A stretch of 64,000 nucleotides of DNA, taken from contig NC_072796.1 of assembly GCF_028583425.1 (NCBI RefSeq), positions 130,049,464-130,113,463 of the forward strand. The letters are read 5' to 3'. Positions 53,301 through 62,300 of this stretch are shown piece by piece. The number at the start of each line of letters is the position of its first letter. Positions within the stretch are counted from its first letter, which is position 1. A program made the translations under genes and the position numbers. The DNA comes from Eublepharis macularius. Its lineage: Eukaryota; Chordata; Lepidosauria; Squamata; Eublepharidae. The notes under the pieces were generated by a model, which made no database searches, had not been told where the DNA came from, and saw nothing but the letters and a program-made list of their open reading frames with translations.

Positions 53301-56300
53301 CATTCATAGGGTCACCATAGGTTGGAGGCGACCTGACAGCCCATAACACTCACATAGGAATCATTTACCAAAAAACCCACAACTTTCTGGATGGTCCTAG
53401 GCAAAATTCAGAAAGTGCAAAGAAATAATAAAAATATTTGCCACTTTATCTTTGGGCCTGGCTCCTCCTGAGTCCCTGCTGTGATTGCAGCATTAGTTGC
53501 TACCTGAAAGCAATGAGTAGGTTGCTGACTTGTAATGCTGTAAAAGTGTTGCACAATTGATGGAAATCTGCAGTGCTGCAATGAAGAGTATGACAGAAAG
53601 CAATACGGGGAAAAACAGGAAGATATAACACATCCCACCTTCTGTTCAGAGGACAGGAGTGTACAAACTCTGTCTGCGCATAATGTGTCTCCAGCTATCC
53701 CTGTTTACTTGGGACAGTCCCTGATTCCTGCTACCTGTCCCAGGTAAATCACATTCCCTCTTTTGTTAAAAGATGTCATGTGAATTGCTAGAATCATGAA
53801 ATCTTTTTTTAAAAAAAAAACTGGCTCGCCATCTTTTGCTGGCAAGGACCTTGGGCTTGGAGAGCTGTGTGACCAACGGGCACATATCCAATAGGTACAG
53901 CTTCGTTCTGCCAGAAATAGTGACACTTGATGAATTTCTGCTGGTCATGCAGCTTTTAAAGGTGAAGGAGCCCTGCCAGGTAAGAACAAGAAGGCAACCC
54001 TAGTTAGAAGATCGAGTTAAAGTTCACTTGACCGCTCGAAATAGTATCGGCCACGTTACAGGTTTCGGTTAGCAAGCATACTGGGTCTCATTGTCCCAGA
54101 AAGATAGCAGGTAAGGGAAGAGATACCAAGAGAATCACTTTAAAGGAGACAGCCTGTAGATACATTCTCAGACAAATGAAAATGCTGGTGTTTAGCCAAT
54201 CCAAAGAATGCAGTTGGTGAAATTTGTACAGCATTCTCCTCTGCAGCCCACCAAGTTCAACCGCACAGGAGCCTACAGTCTTGGAGTCCTAGCTAGCCAT
54301 GTTTTCACCCGTTCTCCCAGGCTTACTGGAAATATCTTGCTAGTTTGATGATGTGGTTTTAACTAACTAAAGGAAAACGCCTTTTGATTCTGGGCACAAG
54401 AAAATTGTATACAAATGAGCTGGCTTACAAGTTTTATAAAATACAAAAGCTACTGCCTGATCTATCGGAAAAAGTGAATCATGAAAACATACCCTGGCAA
54501 ATTTTGTTGGACTCTAAATGCCTCCGGACTTGATTTTTTTTATGCAGTGCAACAGGGGCCATTTCCACACGGCTTACCTTATCCTGCAAAATAGCGAAAT
54601 CTCGCGAGGTTTCGCGCAAGATTTCGCTATTTTGCAGAATAAGGTAAGCCGTGTGAAAACGGCCAGGGTTTCTTATAAGGGCCTTATGATCTTTCCCAGA
54701 GCGTGATCTTGGGGGACATTCACAGAATTTTGGGGGGCAAACAAGGGGTGCTTTATTTTAGGCAGGCCCTTCTTACCTCTTGCAACGGCTTCTGACACCT
54801 AGTGGGGGGAAGTTTTATAATGCTTACCTCACCGTGGTGATAAAATCTCAGACTCTACATTTCAGGAATCAATCCCAACATTTAAGAGTTGGCCGCGAGC
54901 CATCAGACAGAAACATTTCATTAAGTGCTATGTCTGAGATCTGTGTATCATCTACTTATATCATAAATACATCCATATAAATAAAGTTACCTTCTCCAGA
55001 ATGCAATTTTAGGCTCTAATTTTTTAACTTACTCTTTGGAGGACACTCAATGATAATGTTATGCTAATCATAGGCAGTGGTGGATTATAGGTTCAGAACA
55101 GTGGCCATAAGCCTCCTTTAGTCCAGTAGGCTGGCTTCAGGTATACAGGAGTCCTAGATGGGAGATTTTAGACTGAGATGATATCTAGAGTTGCCAGCTC
55201 TAAGCTGGGAAATTCCTGGAGATTTGGGGGTGGAGCCTGGGGAGGAATAGCACAGAGAGAGGACAGAACTCATCAGGAATGTGCTGCCATAGAAGCCACC
55301 CTTCAAAGCAGCCATTTTCTCCAGGGGAACAGATCTCTCAAGTCTGGAGATCGGTTGTAATTCAGAGAGATCTTCTGGCTCCAGCTGGAGGTTGGCAACT
55401 CTAAGCTACCTGAAAACCCCATTTCACCAAATCCATGTACCCTCCCACCATAAATCCACACCCTCATGCAAAACAACTTCCCTGAAACATGTTCTCAGTA
55501 GTCCAGTATAGTGACCTGGCAAAGTGATTCAGCTATGCATGAACCAGGAGGTTATGGTAGTGCAAAAGGGAAAGGAAGAGGCATAGCCCAAGGAAAACCT
55601 AGCCATGTCCATGGCTGTGTGGAGATCTGGCTGGCACTGCCTGAAAGCACGGTAGTGATTTCAAAATTCTCTGCATCCAGTTTCTCCATGGATTCGCGGG
55701 ATTCACTGATACTCTGGGCTTGTTGCTGGAGAGAAACTGGTGGGAGAGAATTCCTCAGACCCAGGGCTCATTTCGAGGGGGAATGCACAGGAACGCAGTT
55801 CCAGCAGTTCCCCAAAGAGGTCACATGTCAGGTGGCCCTGCCCACCTGACTCTCGGCTATTTTGGACCCGTTTTGTCCTGGATTGGGGCCAAAACGGCCC
55901 GGATCGGGCCTCTGACAGGTAGTGGATAACTCTCCTGTTCAGCAGCAGCCTGATCCTGACCATTTTGAGCCCAATTTTGGCCCTGAATGGCCAGGGTTGG
56001 GTCCAAAACAGCCAGGATAGGTGATGTTAGGGGGTGTGGCATATGCAAATCAGTTATGCGAATAACACATTTCTGGTGATGTCGTGGCATATGCTAATGA
56101 GTTATCCTAATGAGTTATGCTAATGAGTTCCTCCAGCTCTTTTTCTATGAAATGACCCCTGTTCAGACCCTTCCATTTTTAGCTCTGATTTTTACACTGA
56201 GTCCTGGGAACTCACTCTGGTTTCCTTGATGCCACCAGACAACAAAAAAGGGGGGAGTGAAAAACAACAACCCCGTAAACCAAGGGTAACCAAGAAAGTT

Positions 56301-59300
56301 GGAACAACAGAAATAAATATATATCAAATTGTTGAAAATAACTAAAATACAAATTAAAAACTCTGGTATAACATTTAATAGGAATACATAGATTAGATTA
56401 AAAGCATAATTTTGGTTTCATCTTTGGTGGGTATCCAGCACTCCATCTTGAATTTGACATTCTTGACCTGGCTATAAGATTTACGGGCAAAGGAAGCACA
56501 ACCCCTATTATGTAGCAGTGCCCTGACATTTATTCTTGCTGCTCTGGGGTAGAAGTCTAAGGAATTCACTCCATGTTATTTTAATTTCATCTCAGCGTTC
56601 AGTATATGCTAGTTCATGAATGTTTTATTTATGCGTTTTATGGATGAAGTGCTGCCTTTGATATTTATGTACCACTGACTAAGGCCTTTGGGCTGAAACG
56701 CTTCTGGTTTTATTAGTTTTGTACACATGGCTATTAGTTGTACTAGTATACCTGTATATTAATGATTTTATTATATGTATATATGAGGGTTTAGTACATA
56801 TATGTACAATCATGTGTTGCTTTTAATCTAATCTATGTATTCCTATTAAAGTTTATACCAGTGTTTTTAATTTATATTGTAGCTAATTTCAACAATTTGA
56901 TATAACAACAACAACATTTGATTTATATACTGCCCTTCTGGATGACTTAACACCCACTCAGAGTGGTTTACAAAGTATCCCCACAACAAAACACCCTGTG
57001 AGGTGGGTGGGGCTGAGAGAGCTCCTAGAAGCTGTGACTGACCCAAGGTCACCCCGCTGGCTTCAAGTGGAGGAGTGGGGAATCAAACCCAGTTCTCCAG
57101 ATTCAAGTCCAGCGCTCTTACTACACCAAACTGGTTCTCCTACAACCAACCTGGCCATATATTTATTTCTGTTGTTTCAACCTCCTTGGTTACACTTCCT
57201 TGTATGCCATTCATCATTTTCCCTGTCATCAGCTGTTTTTTAATTATCCTCATAGGGGACACTTGCCTGAGTATGAAACATTCACAATTTTAGATATATT
57301 TTGAGACAATCTGCAAAGTATCTCGATGCAAAGTTGCTTCATGATCTCATAAAAATCTAAGGCTCCCTTTCATACAGATCCACAGAGCAATGAACAAGCT
57401 CAGCAATGAACAAGTTCAGCAGCAGCCACCCTTACCACATGGGAAAAAATAAAAATTAAAAACGAGGCTACGAGGCTACACAACCTTTGCCGTCCAAGAG
57501 ATGGATACTTACTGGAATGCACCTTTTGGAAAACACCGGGCCTTTTTGGAGGTGTAGACAGTGCAAGCAAAGCCCAATTCCCTAGCAGCAAAAGAAGGGA
57601 AAGAACATAAAAGTATGAGCAAGACTGGGTTATGACATACGAATTACACTTTAGAATAGAGTCGTATATTTCCAAAGGGGTCTTCTCATGCAGAGAGTGG
57701 TCAATGTCCTATTCTTGATGCTGTGCTCCTTTGAAACTCTGCACAACTTAAAACCCTTGTCACTGCATCAAAGAAACTGTGACCGCACTCACAGTTGGAA
57801 GGCAGTGTAAGATTCTGGTAGCCTGTCTAGTATGTAGACCATTACAGCAGCTATGTACATACATGCTGTCAAGTCGCGACTGACTTATGGCTGCACCCAA
57901 ACGGTAGGAACAAAGGCTATGTCTTGCTGCCTGATAGACTGGCACGTTGTTGTGAACCCAACAACAAAAAAAGGATCTTTAGCAAAGTGCACAAAGCTTA
58001 GCAGGATCATACCTATGCGCAGGGCTTTTTTTCAGCTGGAACACGGTGGAATGGAGTTCCGGAACCGCTTGAAAATGGTCACATGGCTGCTGGCCCCGCC
58101 CCCTGATCTCCAGACAGAGGGGAGTTGAGATTGCCCTCCGTGCCGCTGGAGCAGCGCAGAGGGCGATCTAAACCCCTCTCTGTCTGGAGATCAGGGAGCA
58201 GGGCCACCAGCCATGTGACCATTTTCTCCGAGGGCAACCCACTGAGTTCCACCACCTCTTTTCCCAGAAAAAAAGCCCTGCCTATGTGTGGGTCTTAGCA
58301 CTAAACTCTCCCCATATGAACCCCAGAGGACTCTTTGCTCTAGCGATAAGCATCTGTTAAAGATTCCTAGCCCTAGGGAGGCCCGCCTGGCATTGACCAG
58401 GGCCAGGGATTTTTCAGTCCTGGCCCCAGCCTGGTGGATTGCTCTGTCCAATGAGACCAGGGCCCAGTGAGATTTATTAGCATTTCGCCAGGCCTGTAAG
58501 ACGGAGCTGTTCCGCTAGGCATATGGTTGATGCCAGGCGGTGCCCCCTAGCCGGGGGACCACAGAACATGCCCTCCCTACTAGTGACACCACCATCTCTC
58601 ATACATCCCTGGCAAAATACTCTGGAGATGGCTAAATAGGGGGTCGTCTGGATTATGTGCCGTTGTGTTTACATACATACATACACATATATGTGTGTGT
58701 GTGTATGTGTGTGAATATGTTTACATGTATTTTAATCTATGTATTAGGATGTTTTATGATTTTAAATTGTATATATGATGAAATATGTTTTTAAACTTGG
58801 TTGCGATCCACCCTGAGCCTGCTGATGTGGGGAGGGCGGAATATAAATTAAATATAAACAAATAAATAAAGGTCCCCCTCTCCCCCTGCCCATCAGCTCA
58901 GTCTTTGATTTGCTCTTCAGAAGTGAAAAGCTGGAGTTTAGCCACAACTACATCAAACTAATGAATCAGCCCGTCTGTCAAGGAGGGATTCACATCCTTG
59001 GGTTTAGGACAGAGCACGCTAGGTGCACGCTTGCTTCCGTCCAAAAGGAGCTCACCTGTCTGCATCGGGAAAGATGCTCTAGTTGTTTTTGACGAAGTTG
59101 GCTGGGTCACGATCACAGATGCTTCAGCTGCGGGAAAGAATCCAGAAGCACATCAGCATCTCTCATGGGCAGGACAATGATGATTGTTTCTGAAATATTT
59201 CATGGCTTGCAGGCAGTATCCTTAGTATGGGCAGCCAATCCCAGAATGATCTTAACTTTCCGGCTTCCTGCCTTACTTCAGCATTGGATCTTACTTGCTT

Positions 59301-62300
59301 CGGATGACATTTCCCACCTTGAAAACTTGCCCTTCAGAATGGTGGTGGAGGAAAGTGCCATCAAGCCATAGTTGACTTAAGGCAAACCAGATTTCCAAGG
59401 CAAGAGGCTAATGGAGGTGATTAACCATTGGCTGCCTCTGCATAGCAAACGTGGTTTTCATTGGGGGGGGGGTCTCCCATCCAATTACTAACCAAAGCCA
59501 ACCCTGCTTAGCTTCAGAGATCTGATGAGATTGGGCTTGCCTGGGCTACTCAGGGCATTTCAGAATGTTTATTGGTAAATTGGACCTTTATCCTGATCTT
59601 GACTCTGCCTCATACCTTGAACCTCTCTGGTCTGCAGCCAGGATCCTAACATGAGGGCAGATGGCCGTCAACTGAAGGACCTTCTCCGTAGCAGCACCCT
59701 GCCTACAGAACAGCCTCCCGAGGGAACTGTTGTAGGTGATCTGGACCAGAAACTTACAGAACTCTCTTTTTGCAGAGTTCAGCTGGAAGCATTTGCCTTG
59801 GACAGCATTCTGTTATCTGCTTTTGATCAATGTTTTTAATTAATGTAGATTAAGACGATTATTTATATAAATGACTTCGAGAGCCTGCTGGCTAGAAAGT
59901 GGAAAATAAAATATTGGAAGAAACGAATGATTTATATGTTGTTTCAAAGAACAATGAATCAGAGCATTCGTCTATCACAGTCAATGATTTCTATTTTGAG
60001 CGGCAGCAGATCTCCAGAGTTTCGAGAAGCAGTCTTTCATGCCACGTGTTAACCTGGAGAGACTGCCATGGATTGAACCTGGGACCTTCTGCAGGCCAAG
60101 GGAATGCTTTACCCCTGAGCTATGGTCTCTCTGTTTTATAGCACCTGAAAGACTGACAAATTGGAGCATAAGGTTCAAAGTGTTTGATGTATTGTCGAAG
60201 GCTTTCACGGCCGGAGAACGATGGTTGTTGTGGGTTTTCCGGGCTGTATTGCCGTGGTCTTGGCATTGTAGTTCCTGACGTTTCGCCAGCAGCTGAGGCT
60301 GGCATCTTCAGAGGTGTAGCACCAAAAGACAGAGATCTCTCAGTGTCACAGTGTGGAAAAGGTGTTGGCAGGTCATTTGTATCTACTCAGGAGGGGTGGG
60401 GTTGAGCTGAGTCATCCTGTAAGAGTTTCCCAGGGTGTGGAATGCTAATGGCGGGAGGCTTCACTGTATCATGAGGAGGTTCTTTTGCATATGGATTGGT
60501 GCTTGATGTGCTAATCTTCTCCGCAGGGCTATTGTCGGGTGTAGAGTGTTTTGTTAGCCTGGTGTTTTTCAGAACTGGAAACCATGCTCTGTTCATTCTT
60601 AAGGTTTCTTCTTTCCTGTTGAAGTTTTGCTTATGCTTGTGAATTTCAATGGCTTCCCTGTGCAGTCTGACAAAGTAGTTGGAAGTGTTGTCCAGTATTT
60701 TGGTGTCCTGGAATAAGATACTGTGCCCTGTTTGCATTAGGCTATGTTCAGCCACTGCTGATTTTTCAGGTTGTCCAAGTCTGCAGTGTCTTTCATGTTC
60801 TTTTATTCTTGTCTGGATGCTATGCTTTGTGGTCCCGATGTAAACTTGTCCACAGCTGCAGGGTATACGGTATACTCCTGCAGAGGTGAGGGGGTCTCTA
60901 CTGTGTTCAAAGTGTTTGCTTGTAGGCAAGAACCATAGCAGAAGTGGGATACACCAGCTTTGACTGGGCATTGTAGTCATCTGTGGTCCACATTGTAATG
61001 TGACACCTTGCCTACATTCCCTATTCTCAGGGCAGGGTTGCAAGCTCCAGGTTGGGAAATTCCTGGAGATTTTGAGGCTGGCACCCGGAGAGGGTGGGAG
61101 TTATAGAAAGAAAGGACCTCAACAGTGTATTAGAGTCCACCTTCCAAAACAGCTGTTTCCTCTAGGGGAACTGTTATGTATGGCCTGGAGATCAGTTGCA
61201 GTTCTGGGATATCTCCAGCTACCACCTGGAGGCTGGCAACCCTATCTCAGGGTCTAGTGACCCTTCCCCCTCCGCTCTGTGCCAGTCTCCACCAGAAATG
61301 AAAGTGATGACAATCCACCCACCTCCCAACCATCCTGAGGGTCTGCTGACCCCCAAGGGGAAAAAAATCAGGAGGTTGGGTGAAGCACAGCTGGAAAGGG
61401 AAGTCGGAAAGTTCACCTCCACAAAATCCACAGATGGTTGAATACTAAGCAGACAGCTGGCTACCACCGCTGAGAATTCTTAGAGAGAAATTTCATGCAT
61501 CAGGCAAAGCAGGTCTTGACCCGCAAAGTGTATGCTGTAGGATATTTATGAGTCTCAGAGTCTCTCTACACAAGACCTCTTACATGAGGACACTCAAGTG
61601 TAGGGAGATACAATGTTAGCCAGGAAGCCTAGTTTAAAATTTCACCTCTCTACACAGAGCTGGCAGAGATCGCTCCTCAGAGGGTTTGTTAACTTCATCT
61701 TCAGCTCCCCAAAGGGTTCTCCCAAAGGGGAGGTGAAACTGACAGAACCTTTGGGGAAGCAAAGATGAAATTAACAAGCCCTCTGTGGAGCGATCTCTGC
61801 CTGTTCTGTGTAGAGAGGTGAAATTGACAGCCTTTGGTTCTGTCTTTTTGAACTATGCTTCCCAGCTAACATTGCATACTGTCTCATGTACAGAGACTCT
61901 TAAGAGTCTCTCTACACAAGATATCTTAGGTGGGAATGCTCAAATAACTTATTTTTATATTCATTATATTCAAGCAAACTCTGTCTCCCTAGCAGTGCAT
62001 GTGTATCCACAATAGAAGAACAAGTATAAGATCATTCACTTGAGCATCCCCATTTAAGACGCCTTGTGTGGGGAGACTCTTAAATACATCACAAACATTT
62101 TCTGCAACAATGAACAAAATCTTCCCCTTCCAAATTTTACCAATAAATAATTTGGGTGTTACACCCAACAAACCATCTCAACTCACTTAATGGAAGGAAG
62201 GTCTTCAACAAATCTTGCCCTTGTTCTGTAGAAGGAGAAACCAGTGGCAAAGGAACTCCAGTTGCTAAAAAGATTGGGGGGAATAAAAAAAAAAGTAAAA

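Noticed and set aside
54772..54793. 22-nt micro-exon candidate (minus) with a good polypyrimidine acceptor
   Set aside because: It would change the frame relative to the neighbouring exons.
55036..55066. 31-nt stretch with acceptor and donor (minus), reading HNIIIECPPK
   Set aside because: Phase does not fit between the HHLA1 exons at 57.5 and 42.4 kb.
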